64,000 nucleotides of DNA. Origin: Hyaloperonospora brassicae. Its lineage: Eukaryota; Oomycota; Peronosporomycetes; Peronosporales; Peronosporaceae. The translations under genes and the position numbers were made by a program. The stretch is taken from positions 124,001 to 188,000 of the forward strand of contig CANTFL010001457.1 in the NCBI GenBank assembly GCA_947650285.1. The letters run 5' to 3'. This document shows positions 13,601-25,103 of this stretch, piece after piece. Below the pieces are notes generated by a model, which worked only from the letters and a program-made list of their open reading frames with translations, ran no database searches and was not told where the DNA came from. Within the stretch, counting starts at the first letter, position 1, and every line of letters starts with the position of its first letter.

Positions 13601-13620
13601 GTGAGTCGAAAGGGTTGTCA

Positions 13621-14958
13621 CAGGAATTGAACCGCTGTATTCATGAATGACTGGTCTCGTCTATGAGGCAGCCATAAACAAATTTATGAGCTCGTATGCG
13701 CTTCATGTAATAAACAGTTTCGAGTCTTTAATGTATCATCAACATCACCATTGCGCTCACAGATGATAATACCAGGTCAAAATCTTTTGTAATTCTATAA
13801 AAATAAAATTACTTATCCTCTCGCTTCACGTATACAAATTCCAGAATCGCATCCAAGTCTGAGGCCCTCGCGCGATTTGTTATGACCAAAACACAGTGTA
13901 TCAGTTCATCATTGGCAAATCTTGATTAAACTATCGGCATCGTCTCAGCGATGATTAAGGGCTGATTTGGAAAGGGATCTAATGTCTTGGCAACATCTAC
14001 AACACAGCCACAGTCCCATGTGCGATCGCCTATTTTAAATATAATTTGTACGATCTTAGCCTCCTATCGCTGAGCAGTGGAAGGTTGCTTTATATGACCT
14101 AAAGTATCCACAACAACATGCACCACGCAATGGACAGTCAATCTTGACTAATGCCGCTTATTTTCTCCGCTATGGTATTAAAAACCCTTTACCCTTCCTA
14201 AACAAGTAGCTTGTTAAGTGCTTTAGTACATCAAGCACCTTCTTTATTCGCGAGACGGGCCTTCAACTAGAAAAAACGGAACGTCATGTCCAACAAACAA
14301 AATCCTTGTCTCCGCTTTCTTCGCTACCATCAATTAAGGCAGATTGAGCTTTGTGAATTTACAAAACCCTGCAAATTAATTTAAATCATGCCACGTCCTT
14401 GAAGAAAACACGCTGTGGATCGTATGTAAATCAGCGTTTGCCGCACGATATTTATGGCTTTGAAAACGATCAGGATTGGACGACAAAATCCAAAGAACTC
14501 AAAAAATTGATGGGGGCGCCACTTGTTTGCCAGCTATGATTTGCCCGTTCTAGCTACTGACTAATTTCACGTAGTTTTCTAAGAAGCAAATTGATGGCAA
14601 GTTCGAAAATTGTGACCTGACCGACCGCAATTTCTTAATTCACGCCTCTTAAGGTGATTTATTGCATCTTTGATTGGTCGGTGAGCGATAGACCGCGCTC
14701 CGTGATTTCTGAAACAACATTTATAGTCATTAACAGCCCTTTTAAGACTTTTTATCCGCTCAGGATCACGCACGTCATCGGGTCACGCCAAAACATGCTA
14801 GACGATCTCTCTTCTTCAGTTCGCGGCTGCATTTGGGTATTCAGTCAACACCTTCTCCCATGCTGTTGGTAGGTCTATCACAAAGGGTGTGGTAACTAGC
14901 TTATGCAACCGCAGAAGCTATCAATACTTGTCGAATATTATTAAGATATATTGATTGG
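13621..14958. other. No gene recognised
   Basis: Short frames only (none longer than about 75 codons) with no motif I recognise. It is bounded on the right by the start of a Gypsy LTR fragment. Confidence 0.5.
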
Positions 14959-16190
14959 TGTGGTGAAGCGACCAGTGAAACTCGATATTTGAGAACGGAT
15001 CGCGGTCCAGGTATATCCGTATTAGCAAACTGTTGGCGCCGCCGGTCCCACACATGCTTATATTACATCCACTGGAATGATAGACAAAACCAAATAACAT
15101 ATCATAAATGATGGAGTCTGCAACATAAGTTTGAATTATGACAGACGAAGGGAACCAGTTAGGGATCCTCTATTCCTATCGAGGCTACAACTACGATGGT
15201 GGTAAAGAGCGAACGCGATCAGGGGATTGTGTACCACATCATAGGTACCGCTATCAGCAAGGCGCCCGCGATCACGAAAAGTAGTGATCGTGATTGGCGA
15301 TCACTTAGGTGATCCGATCAGGTTGGTGCGTACAACAATGAGCGGTCACGATAGGAGAAATGTGTACCACACCAGGAGATCCGTGATAGCAAAGCGATCG
15401 CGATCAAGTATGTGATCGTGATAAGGATCGACGATCAGGTACGTGATCAAGAAAAAGCTAGTGTGTACGACACGACTCGATATGCAACCAGAACGGAACT
15501 GCGATCGGAAAGTATATCCAGCGTGTGTCACCCCAGTACAAGGGATAAGCGACACGCTGTATGCGATGCCTAACGTATGAGGATAGCGATAGAGGTTGGA
15601 TGTTGGGTCTGAATAGTTGATATGAAACTTGATTCAACTTGATTCTAAGGACACGCGTTGTCTCTTCCGGTATGGAATGTTTGGGCACCCGACGTCACAG
15701 ACTACGCTACATCTGCACAAGTATCGCGCCGGGATGTTTGGCTAGGTGCGTTTAAGGGCTATCACCCCCCATAACTGCGACCGGACGCAGAAAACTCTTT
15801 GTGGTTGAAGACTCAATTTGGCGAAACGGCTCTAGTGGTCAGAAAACTCACGATTCAAGGTCTTTATTTTGGAATATGCTATATGAAACAGATCAGAATG
15901 ACTATTATCGAGCACTCTACAAGTATATGAGTGATCCCGTGAAGGATTCCACCAGATGACCCCGATCCCGACCGCGGTGTGAAAATTTCCACATCGATAT
16001 CGAGCCCCGATTTCAATGCAAACACGGTCAAGTTTTCATTGCCACGAGTTCACCTAGAAGAGTGCAACCCGCTCTACTAACGGATACAAAAGGTGAGGTA
16101 GGCTACTAAGAACACGGAATAGGGGTATCCTTTTTTGATTGTCGGTCGTCCGGGCGCCTGTGTAGAGCTCAGATCGTTTTACAAAAGACC
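14959..16190 (+). mobile_element. Gypsy-2 family 5' fragment: LTR plus leader, truncated
   Basis: This aligns throughout with 35,993-37,130, the LTR and leader of the larger Gypsy copy. Both start TGTGGTGAAGCGA and share a GGTCCCACAC-like block, TATGACRGACGAAG, a GATC-rich cluster, TCTCTTCCGGTATGGA, TTTGGGCACCCGACGTCA and GCAGAAAACTCTTTGTGG. The TTTGGGCACCCGACG block, which follows a likely LTR end in all family copies, is a reasonable primer-binding-site candidate, though I could not match it to a tRNA. Homology stops near 16,190, before gag, so the copy is 5'-only. It sits at the 3' side of the MULE pseudogene and may have interrupted it. Confidence 0.75.
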
Positions 16191-16259
16191 ATTTGCCACT
16201 ACACCAGATAAGCGGCTAGCGGAGAATTAATATTCGCAAGGGTACCTCGTTACCGACGT

Positions 16260-17912
16260 TTACAGGCTTGCAAAACACGTAATTAATATGAGCTGAACAT
16301 ACTGTACGATAAATCGAACTGTCTTCCATTTAACTTGGCAAACAATGACGGCTCCATTTTCATCGACTTCATTATATATTCGTTTTTGTATTGGCGGAAG
16401 ACTGCGCGCAGGCCAGCTTCCGAGATCTTTTTCATGTCCTTGGTAAATATACAACCAAATTTATGGCAAAGTCGCTCGCTCTTTGAAATGTTGTTGCTTG
16501 ATACAAGCCAGTGTCCATCCCAAGTTAGCTTTATAGCGGTGTTGACAGACAGAAGATCGCCAGTCGAGCATCCGATCCAGCAATTCGGGGCAGCATGCGC
16601 ACTTTCCACCCGAGACGTGGTGACATGTCCATAGTGCTGCTTGCTGCGGAGAAAACAGGTAACAAATTTCTCTCTCCAATACAGGCACGTTTCGTCGACA
16701 TATCGACTGACCTGCGGATTTGATACACATGATGCTACAGGTTTAGGAGAATTTTCAATTTCACCCCAGACTTAGCGCATGTTTTTTCACCTATCTTTAT
16801 AGCTCTCAATCCGATCTTGCGACATTAAGGTGTCATATGTTATAAGAAAGGCCTCCTAATCATTGGTAGCGGTAAAACACTTCTGTGCTTGGCGAGATAG
16901 GTCTTTGATATATGACAGCGGCAAAGCACCACTTCATTTTTGGAAAGACTATGCCAATCGTGCGCACCAAAGCCAGCTCTCGGTCTCTTAAAAATGTCTA
17001 TAAGATATTACGTATCTCCCAAAATGCCTGTTGTAGCTTATGCATCGCCTAGACGTAGGTTGCCTCTTCATCTGCTTGCATCAAGCAGTATGCCATAGTG
17101 AAGGTATGGTTGGTGCTGGCAGCTCCGATGATATGGAGCAAGGGTACTCTATACCTGTTGGTCTTGTATGTTAAGTCTATAAGCCATACTATCCCGCCAG
17201 TATATTTGGAACAACTCTCCTCGGCCGATGGAGAAACAACGAAAAGGTGTGTTAGTTTCTACCCATCCTCTTCGCACGCAGTATGGTAATAAACGTCTAT
17301 AGCAACAAGGCCATCAAGCAATGACCGAAGTGTTTTTTTTTCAATGTTGCTTTACAGCGCGATCATTGTTACGGATGTTGTAAATATCCTGAGTGGTGAC
17401 ATTTACGATGCTTTCATTGTGGAGAGGCAACAAAAGTACCAGGTCTGACACCAGCACTAGTCAATAATAGGACTCGCTTGCGAGCCTCTTCGTTTTGCGC
17501 GCAACTACTAGGATATGCAGAGGCTTCATCAAAGGCTTCGTGATTGCGCTTCCCTTTACCGTAACTAGCCAGCGCTCATCTATGCGCTGAATGACAGCCT
17601 CTAGACGGCACCCAGTGCTTTTAATAGACCTTATGCGCTTAATCGTTCTTGTTGCTACTTCTTCACGAACAGCAACTGGCTTGTATCTATTTCCCTGTGA
17701 TCACCATAGAATAGCACGATTGATTGCGCCACCTTTCCTGTTACCCGCCTTTTGGTACGTTCGATCGTTAGGACATATCCTTGAGCTCTTGCATGTTCAT
17801 CAAGTGTCTTTAGGTTTTGCTCCAGCTTATCGTATCTAGTTATAGAAAGTGATGGCAGAGCCATTTGAGAATGTTTGACTATGGTGTTCAGGCGCTGAAA
17901 TAAATTCTTCAA
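16260..17912 (-). pseudogene. MULE (Mutator-like) transposase with FAR1-type domain, degraded
   Basis: On the minus strand, in order: a FAR1-like N-terminal segment at about 17,912-17,655 (HARAQGYVLTIERTKRR), a gap with stops, then a MULE transposase core at about 17,260-16,920 containing GIVWLIDLTYKTNRYRVPLL, a downstream FTMAYCLMQADEE stretch and DRELALVRTIGIVFPK. Near 16,609 comes the late segment ESAHA followed by STGDLLSV. In intact MULEs the DRELAL segment carries a catalytic acidic residue, and ESAHA...STGDLLSV lies before the SWIM zinc finger. The SWIM finger is not visible and was probably lost at the junction with the Gypsy fragment near 16.2 kb. Many stops and frameshifts mean it cannot make an active enzyme. 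A terminus candidate lies about 110 bp upstream of the reading frame. Confidence 0.85.
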
Positions 17913-18021
17913 CAGTTAAAAAAATTGCGTGTGGGCAAAAGAAAAAAGGATGCAGCTATCGTGTTGGGATTGGCTGTCAGTATTTAGCAATATGGCGTTT
18001 ATTATGACCAATTAATAACAG

Positions 18022-18100
18022 TGTGAGTGTAAATTACGGTAGTATATAGGGGTGGGGGTAATCAAATAAAAACTGGGGGTGTACAATTTCCATATATATA
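18022..18100 (-). repeat. MULE-like terminal repeat candidate (inverted match to the 10.9 kb array)
   Basis: The reverse complement of this segment reads GGAAATTGTACACCCCCAG, then TTACCCCCACCCCTATATA, then AATTTACACTC. It lines up with each 150-bp unit at 10,901-11,350 (GGGAAAAATTAACCCCCCC, ACCGCCACCCCTATATAT, GAATTTACTCGAC) over about 80 bp. The two sites are inverted relative to each other, and this one sits just outside the FAR1 end of the transposase, as expected for terminal inverted repeats. The exact element end and a target-site duplication could not be fixed. Confidence 0.55.
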
Positions 18101-18117
18101 TATATAAATATATATAT
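18092..18117. repeat. TA microsatellite
   Basis: An almost uninterrupted (TA)n run, broken by one extra A. It adjoins the terminal repeat candidate and the tail of the tRNA-like unit at 18,130-18,310. Confidence 0.9.
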
Positions 18118-18129
18118 GTTATATCATAT

Positions 18130-18310
18130 ACGAGAGAGATAGGGTTTAAGGTATAATGGGGTACTCGTGCTGCCCACTGTATCCGTCTTTGTTGGCCACT
18201 CTTGGGTGATGTGTAATATCGTTGTCCCTGAGCGGGTATCGATCCACGTACCTAGCGGTACCGGTGACAGCGCTTGTCCACCCGGCCACCGGGGTCGGTA
18301 TATATTTGTG
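18130..18310 (-). repeat. tRNA-like, possibly SINE-related sequence
   Basis: On the minus strand TGGCCGGGTGG (18,288-18,278) fits a Pol III A box (one mismatch to TRGYNNANNNG) and resembles the D-arm of Ser/Leu tRNAs. GGATCGATACC (18,245-18,235) resembles a B box, with 32 bp between the two. The flanking arms do not pair into a tRNA acceptor stem, so it is not a functional tRNA gene. The sequence continues on the minus strand for about 110 bp into an AT-rich, TA-repeat tail, the layout of tRNA-derived SINEs, which are known in Phytophthora. No second copy is visible here, so the call is tentative. Confidence 0.3.
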
Positions 18311-20380
18311 TTCGAGCATGTATTGTGTCGTCCTCGCACTACTCACTGCGCGCATCAAGAAGTCATTAACAATAAAACTCTTAGTGTATCAACCACAAAA
18401 ATATCGCACTGTCTTCCGATTTTCGAAAAAAAATCAATGTAATATTCCTTATACCATTTCTCATATATGATAATAATATGTCACAAGTTTAATTAGTCAC
18501 CGCAGAGTCAAAAGAAAGGGGTAAAAGTCGCCAGGCCTAATCTTGATGACAGGGCTGAGCGTACGTGACGGTTGAGCTTGCCGCAGTCTCTGAAAGAATG
18601 GTTGCTGATGGTATAACAAGTTGCAGTTGTATCGACTTGATAAATACAACCTACGTTGGGGCATATTTATATATATTGTTCTATGGGCTTCTGCGTGTTG
18701 GACTAGGCACACAACGATACTAGTTGAGTGTTTTCGTTTAAATTGTAATTAGACACTGACAATGACGCCGGCGAAGGGCCAATACGCGTCGGGCGCGCGC
18801 TTTGGTATAACATATTTTTAGCTTAATACCAGCTTGTTAACAGTTGCACGATACACGTTCTTGAGATGAGCTGAAGCAACCTTATTTGGACAATACAAGG
18901 CCAAATATTAATACTAATATTTATGTATCGATTTATTTAATAAGATAATAAAAATTATATCATCTTAAACATGAAGTTTACATCCTGAACAATATGCAGC
19001 TCATGGTGAATCCGTATAAAGAAAGATGTTGAAATAAAAGTTGTTTTCGAGTGTATTATCATATGAGTTGAGCACATAGATAAAATAAAGACTTTCGACT
19101 ATCTTTTCTGTTTACAAGCTTCACCCAATTTTGAGACATAATAATACATGTCAAGGATGTGTCGAAGATGATTTACAATTAGCTCTAAAATATACCTAAA
19201 TCAGTTATATGCATTGAAGAGCTGGATACAAAGTCGTAAGATTATAGAAAACCGTAAGTAGCTCCTAGATGAGCGCAAAATGATCATCGTGGAAAGACGC
19301 TTTGTTTGAGCAGTGCGTCCGCGATCACCGGATTCGTAAGGATCACACGTTAGAATTTTGATGGTACCGAAGCTTTGTGAGCCGCAATAAGGCTGCGTTC
19401 ATCCTCGAGGTCATCCTCTTGCCGACCACCTGGTTCCGCAACGCTAAGGTCAAAATTTGACTGATGGCGTGTCACAGCGGAGTAAATCAAGATCAGTTAG
19501 AGGCGTATCTGTATAATGGTGAATGGCCGTGCACGTGGAGGCGCAGGGATCGAAAAATGGCTTAGGCTTAAGTTGAGGTATCTTCTTTGTAAATATAGGC
19601 ACTGAAGTCTTAGAGCCGTAGTGCATGGGGATGCGCCAGATTTGCTCCTCTTCGGCAACGTTGGACCATGGTAGGAGTCTTGACTCACTCGAGTATTAAA
19701 ACGCTATGCAGCCCGTTATACGTTGCCTTCGGCTAATATTTATAATATCATCGCCTATAGACTTTTGCTGTCTCCCTCGAGAGGCGTTGCTTCCTCACTA
19801 TAATCATAGCTTGCTTGTCATGTGTCCAAAATTTTTATTGTTTTGCTCTTCTTATGTAATCCGATAGTCAAGGAAAAGTCAGTATTGAAGCGTCCATGGA
19901 GGACATGCCGAAAAGCCGTCGTAACGCATCGAGCTGACCTTCATGGCCCATATAACGCTGCCTACCTGGCATAAAAACGCCGTTTAGAGGGGTGCACCAT
20001 ATCTAGTTCGCGGATTGCTTGAATTAACTATAAATAATACGTCTCTTAGTGGTATATTGCATTTTAAAGCAGCAAGACCGAGCTGTTTCATCTCACAACC
20101 GGCATTGAGAATCGACGCATCTGCTTCCTGCCGATAACGTAACACCCACGAGAAATGACGTAACCGATTGGTTTGTCGACGAAGGTCCACCTGCAAAATC
20201 CTCGAGCCATTCAAGAATACTGACGGTTTGATACTTGTCTATTGCGAAGAAGGACATGAGCAGATAGAAACGCGACTTGTTGATAGCACGTCAATGGATC
20301 CCATCCGTCGTCTTATTGCAAGCGTCGATGTCAAGGTCAGTCATGTCAAAATTGCAAGGTTTTCTACATCTCTTCGGGAA
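18311..20380. other. No gene recognised
   Basis: AT-rich to about 19.2 kb, then more balanced. Only short frames on both strands, none with a recognisable motif. Confidence 0.5.
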
Positions 20381-20388
20381 ATGACGGT

Positions 20389-20946
20389 TTGTATCCGAAA
20401 CCATGGAATGATGCTCAAGCCGAAGACGACGACGGCCAAAGCTGTCTGAGAAGCAAGACTTGTGAGTCGATAGTGCGGTCTAGCAGCAAGCGTCAGCTAA
20501 CGAGCCTTTTTCGCAAACGACTGACTCAAAAACGCAATGACTTCGAGTCTGGCGAAAGTATAGCTAAGAAAGAAATTGCGATTTTTCCTCCATATAAACT
20601 TCGTACAACTACTGGATCATGGTGCTGGCGGCCTTCTGCCGTGACATTGACATCACGATGCAGAAACACATTGACCTTCACCACGACGTGGAATGCCGCG
20701 CGACCAACATTACGTTTTGAAATAAGTGACGGTTGGAAAGAAGTACTTGACAATTTCCGTGACATGACAAGACAGACGGGGCTATCAGGACTTTTCGGTG
20801 CGTCATGCGACGGATGTCCCGAACGTTCCCATCAAGTCAAGACAAGCTCATGCTCCTTTGTATGCACAGGTGAGGGCAGCACAACAACAGTAGACTCACA
20901 CATCGATGTATTTTTTCATGCAGAGCGTTTGACTGACTTTCGCTGA
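20389..20946 (+). CDS. Unidentified 185-codon frame, possibly a gene remnant
   Basis: The frame opens at ATG 20,389 and runs to 20,946. The product is Ser/Thr/Arg-rich with a late Cys cluster (SCDGCPERS, then SCSFVCTG) but no family I recognise. A second forward frame (20,168-20,449) overlaps its start, so a frameshifted older gene is possible. The balanced base composition of 20.1-24.4 kb contrasts with the AT-rich DNA before it, which supports some past coding content. Nothing else supports expression. Confidence 0.2.
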   Translation: MYPKPWNDAQAEDDDGQSCLRSKTCESIVRSSSKRQLTSLFRKRLTQKRNDFESGESIAKKEIAIFPPYKLRTTTGSWCWRPSAVTLTSRCRNTLTFTTTWNAARPTLRFEISDGWKEVLDNFRDMTRQTGLSGLFGASCDGCPERSHQVKTSSCSFVCTGEGSTTTVDSHIDVFFHAERLTDFR

Positions 20947-21048
20947 CTTACGCTGGAAGTGGGACTTCGCCAGAGAAGACCTAAACTGCTAGCTACCAGT
21001 GGCTAACGAATAGACTTCTTGCTCTTGGTAGTGCTGACGCGGCCAAAG

Positions 21049-21744
21049 CTAAGGCTTCAGGAATGTCGTGCCATAATATTCTTCGAAGTTTAGGCCGTTC
21101 GCCGATAGAATCAAAGTATCCACCGCTCTCGTGCACTTGGACAAAGGACCACCGTTGTCGCGGACTTCCTCTTTTGGGTTGTATGTCACCTTTATGTCCA
21201 TGTCGTCTCCGGAGATCGTGAACGAGGCGCCGTCGCTTCCTTTGCACACTTCGAAAAAGCTGTCAGAGAGCGTAATTCCATACCGTTGCGGACAGCCAGT
21301 AACATCAGTACTGTCTGTAGCAGCCTTAATGTACATGAGATCCTGAGCTATCTCATTGATCGGCGGAATCGGGTATGGACCTGACTCCGAGTCCAAACAC
21401 TTCGAGGGATCCGACATGTTTGACGTGTTGATCACGGAAACGTATCCATCCGTCTGCCTGTAGGAGATGATTGACGGGTCGAAACCAGGCTTAGAGCTCA
21501 TGTCGAACCTAGCGTAGGAGTTGTAGCGCAAAGCCCCGTCTTTCGAAATTACTGGTTCGGCTACCATGGTGTAGCTGACACCGGCATATTTCCTCTTCAA
21601 CTGGACGTCGAGGTTAAGTTTCGACCATCCCGAAGTCGACTCGGCTAGAAGAGCTCGTCCGCTATTCTCGCCAAGACGCGCAGTTTCTGCGAGCGAAAGC
21701 AACACGGTGTAGACTACCGTCCAGCATAGAAGAGCCAGCGGCAT
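21049..21744 (-). CDS. Putative secreted protein, function unknown
   Basis: This is the only convincing host gene. A single uninterrupted frame extends to 21,792; I prefer the internal ATG at 21,744 (231 codons) because it places a hydrophobic signal peptide at the very N-terminus (MPLALLCWTVVYTVLLSLA, cleavage expected soon after, near ETA). The mature part has four cysteines (SKCLD, TGCPQ, EVCKG, SKCTR), enough for two disulphides, and no further membrane segment. A GRALLAES stretch follows the signal region. It is not a canonical RxLR motif and no EER follows, so I do not call an RxLR effector. The rest is a Ser/Asp/Gly-rich soluble domain I cannot assign. Base composition and the long intact frame, in a neighbourhood of broken ORFs, argue it is maintained or recently functional. 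Confidence 0.7.
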   Translation of the reverse strand: MPLALLCWTVVYTVLLSLAETARLGENSGRALLAESTSGWSKLNLDVQLKRKYAGVSYTMVAEPVISKDGALRYNSYARFDMSSKPGFDPSIISYRQTDGYVSVINTSNMSDPSKCLDSESGPYPIPPINEIAQDLMYIKAATDSTDVTGCPQRYGITLSDSFFEVCKGSDGASFTISGDDMDIKVTYNPKEEVRDNGGPLSKCTRAVDTLILSANGLNFEEYYGTTFLKP

Positions 21745-21799
21745 CGAAGTCGAGGGGGAAACGGAGATGTTTTGGATGTGGGTAGGCGGCACGAGGCGA

Positions 21800-24572
21800 T
21801 TGCAATTGTGAAGACGCTCTAGAGCTGGTCACGACATGGGACAAATTCCGGTAAGGGACTTTGAGTGTTGTGTATTGCTCGAACCTGGCCAAACGAACAT
21901 ATACTGGCGTTCAATCGACAATCAAGCGTCTGTCCGGATGGCACGCCTGCAGGTGAATATCCGAGGAGCTCAACAAAGAGCCAGAGTGTTCATTCGCTCT
22001 CTCCCGGTCGTGCTTGCGAGTAGTCCATCCGTATTTCTTCCCGGCACCGCGCACAAACGCGTTTGTAGCAGGAGTTGCAGCTCACGAATATACTACATCT
22101 AACGTACCATCAATGGCAGTCCGTGTTGACAACCAAGGCTTTCTGTTGAGGGCTCTGGTTAAGACGTTACATGACGCTCGACTCCACATAAATTGTGTGA
22201 CTAACATCGAACGTTTCTGGCAAATATAGAGCTGCTCGGGATGAACCAAAAACATCTGCTCTAGAACAGCTTCATCTGTGGCTCGCAGGCGCATGAACGT
22301 CGGCTCGTCAAAATATCCGTCAGACGGCTGTTTGTAAAATCGACGAAAGGGTGCAGTCGAGATTTGACAGACTCGTCTTGCAACAAAGCTCCACGAAAAT
22401 CAGTTGTATGTTCCACACCGATTCCATGGACGTCAGCTTGTTCATTGGACAGCCTCGTCTTGCAAAGAGTCCACGTACACTCGCACACGTTGTAACGCAG
22501 ATCCTGCAACACGTACACTCGCGCACATTGTTACGCAGCTACTGCAACACGTACGGCGCTCTATCTGTACTTACACATCACGTCAATGCTCTCCATTCCC
22601 TCGGCTCGTCCGCGCTATAAATGCGGCGCCAGCGCCCATGTTCTTGCATACTCCTTCGCTAAGTGCATTGCAACTGAAGTACCTGTGGTCATTTGCAGGA
22701 GCTCAGTGCAAGCTCAAATTGAGGTAACACTGTCCACACAAGGGTCAACTCCTTGTTCTACAAAACGTCGGCGTTTCAGTCGCTACGAAACGAGCAGCCA
22801 GTGCATCTATTCGTTTTGAGCGCTTCCGACTCGAACGTATCGACACAGACACTGACTTATTGATAACACACTCGCCGTAATCAAGACAGAATTGTGCGCA
22901 CGACCAGAACATGCCCAATATTAGCTGTAGACTAGATTATGAGGTAGACTCGAGAAGTTGTGCTGAAGCTACTCGACCTGAGTACATGGCGCGGTACGGT
23001 TGTAGTGCTGACCTCTGCTTCTTCAAAGCGCAGTACGTACGTGATTGTCTGTGTGACGGAGATGATAACCAAGCTGCGTCTGACTGGTGAAGGAGTATTG
23101 CTACTCAGTCGAGATTATGGAAGTGGACCTCGCGAAATGCTAGTTGATGGTGACACAACGCTCTTCACGTCCTCGACGGCTCCGCAGACCCTGCAAAAGG
23201 TTTCTAACGCACGGATTTCACTGTATCCTCGCCACCAGATGAAGGTGATAGTAAAACTACGGATTGCGTCGTGGATTCGATCAAGTCTACGTCAAAGCCG
23301 TCATCTACATTGACAAGGGCATTATGATGAAACTGCAATTTTAAGCCAGGAGCTGTGCACGTTAAAGCAAGCGGTAGGCGTGCCCGAGTCCGTGTGAAGA
23401 TAGTTCATCGATGGACACAGCATGTAAAGTCGCATGACAAGACCGAGTTGAACAAAGCTCGTTGTTCCGTGGGGTCGAGTGTCATCGTAGAACGAGAAGT
23501 CATTCGCAGTATGCAGCAGAAAGAGTGTAAGCATTGCGTGGTCGATCAGTGACCTTGTCTACGCCTCCATGACCGAAATAAGGTCTTGTAATTTACTCAA
23601 AGCTGTAGCAAGGTAGTCTTACGGCCTTTCACCTGCTAACTCACTAGAGTAGTAACTTATTTGGGCTCCGAGCTGCAACGGACGCCGTGTCCTCGATTAA
23701 GACTTAAATGCTGTCTATCATTGCACACTTACGTTGAACGGTCTCTCTGTAGGGTATGTTGATACAGCTTTGCGCGCACGAAGCCTAAGAGGCTGTATTT
23801 TGTAGCCCAAGGGACGGTGTCGCGCGTCGCCACATTCTTTAATAACGAAAGTTTCAGAATAAGCAGGGTGTTGACAGTCTAGCGGATCCTGACGTGCCCG
23901 CAGGTGCGCATCAATTCCAATCACAAAGTAGTGCACAATCTGAAGAAGTACGCAGCGATATACGGTTGCATGGCTATCGTACACGGCTGGCCTGCCCTCG
24001 ATGCGTGTGCGCTTTTAAACGACTGTTTTTCTCTAAGCCAGCTCTGACGCAAAGGTCACAAGGTCAAACGTCTTTCATACTAGTGACATGTGTCACACTC
24101 TTCGTCAACACTGAGGACAAGGAAGAGACCCCGTTGCGTCACAACGTGTCAGCCAAATTCTAGTTCGTCTTCACCTCGAGTCATATCGACCGCAATGTAT
24201 GTTGGCTACTTGCAAGGTAAAAAATATGCAAAGTGATAATGCTATTACAAGCTGTACGTTTACAGCACTGCCTGAGAAACTGTGCTCAGCAAGTTGACAG
24301 GAAAGGATCGCTTTACCGTTCGGTATGAACGCGTCTCCTACTACGCATTGCAGACTGAAGAACAACTACCAGAGGCTGCACTGACTTGCACTGCTTTCAA
24401 CTGTAATTATTCTTCGTTGCGAGCTCAATTGCTGTGTTTACCCGATAGAAATAGCATTAGAACCACTGCTAGCTTAAGAATAAGGGACATTTATGAACCT
24501 AGATGCAAGCTCCGTCAAGATGATTAAAATACTGATGCTCTCAAAAGTGTCTTGAGCGGGGACCCGACACAC
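21800..24572. other. Balanced-GC stretch without an assignable gene
   Basis: Contains several forward and reverse frames of 60-120 codons (for example 22,960-23,313 +), none with a recognisable motif. There are small internal duplications (see 22,472-22,547). It may hold diverged remnants of genes or transposons. The right edge is the LTR of the inverted Gypsy-1 element. Confidence 0.4.
22472..22547 (+). repeat. 38-bp tandem duplication
   Basis: Two adjacent 38-bp units, each starting CACGTACACTCGC and ending CTGCAA, with a few substitutions. A third unit begins (CACGTAC) and then diverges. Confidence 0.8.
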
Positions 24573-24970
24573 TGTACTTGTAGCGGGGCACACCCTTGCG
24601 TGAACTTAACGCAAGGGTATCGGTGCCCCGACAGACGTACACAAGGCAAGCGAGGAAGCGTAGGTAAGGTAAAAGCAGAACTGTTATATTAATATAATTA
24701 AGTCTTTTAACTACTGTCTCTCTGTTTGACTTAACTTAATTATGCTAATATAGCTGGGTGTATGGTGACGTCTCGTTACCACTCATTGCGCGCGTCTTGC
24801 GGCGATTGGTGGGTTGATATCATCAAGATATCAACCAATGAACAGACCCTTCGGTCATCCCAACAATATCACCACTTTGGTGATATTGTTTAAAGAATAT
24901 GTAGCTTAATATTCTTTATTGTCAGATTGTTTTAAATGACAATTTCCATGTAACGGGCTACCTCGTTACA
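24573..24970 (-). mobile_element. 3' LTR of Gypsy-1 (chromovirus), minus strand
   Basis: On the minus strand the LTR starts TGTAACGAGG at 24,970, right after a polypurine tract, as expected for a 3' LTR. The far end is placed near 24,573 because the sequence there ends in CA, but no paired LTR in the window confirms it. It is packed with perfect short inverted repeats: 24,812-24,821/24,827-24,836 (10 bp), 24,862-24,873/24,879-24,890 (12 bp), and TGTAACG/CGTTACA at its very start. A large GC-rich hairpin lies at 24,585-24,635 (GGGGCAC and CCCTTGCG stems), which could act in RNA 3'-end formation. Confidence 0.7.
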
Positions 24971-24986
24971 TCACCCCCCCCCTTAA
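24971..24986 (-). promoter_or_regulatory. Polypurine tract of Gypsy-1
   Basis: Minus strand GGGGGGGGGTGA lies immediately upstream of the LTR start TGTAACG. This is the standard position of the plus-strand DNA primer of an LTR retrotransposon, and it fixes the element's orientation. Confidence 0.75.
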
Positions 24987-25103
24987 CTGATAGTCACCGT
25001 GTGACTATCAAAAATTTGGCGGCCACCCGTTGGCCACCATTGGGACAGGGAGCACTTGTTGGGTCCGTTCCATTCACTTTCTGCTTGACCTCGCATAGTT
25101 AAC

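Noticed and set aside
21600..21660. RxLR effector motif (RALL) in the secreted protein
   Set aside because: Sequence is RALL, not R-x-L-R, and no EER follows; calling it an RxLR effector would be unsupported.
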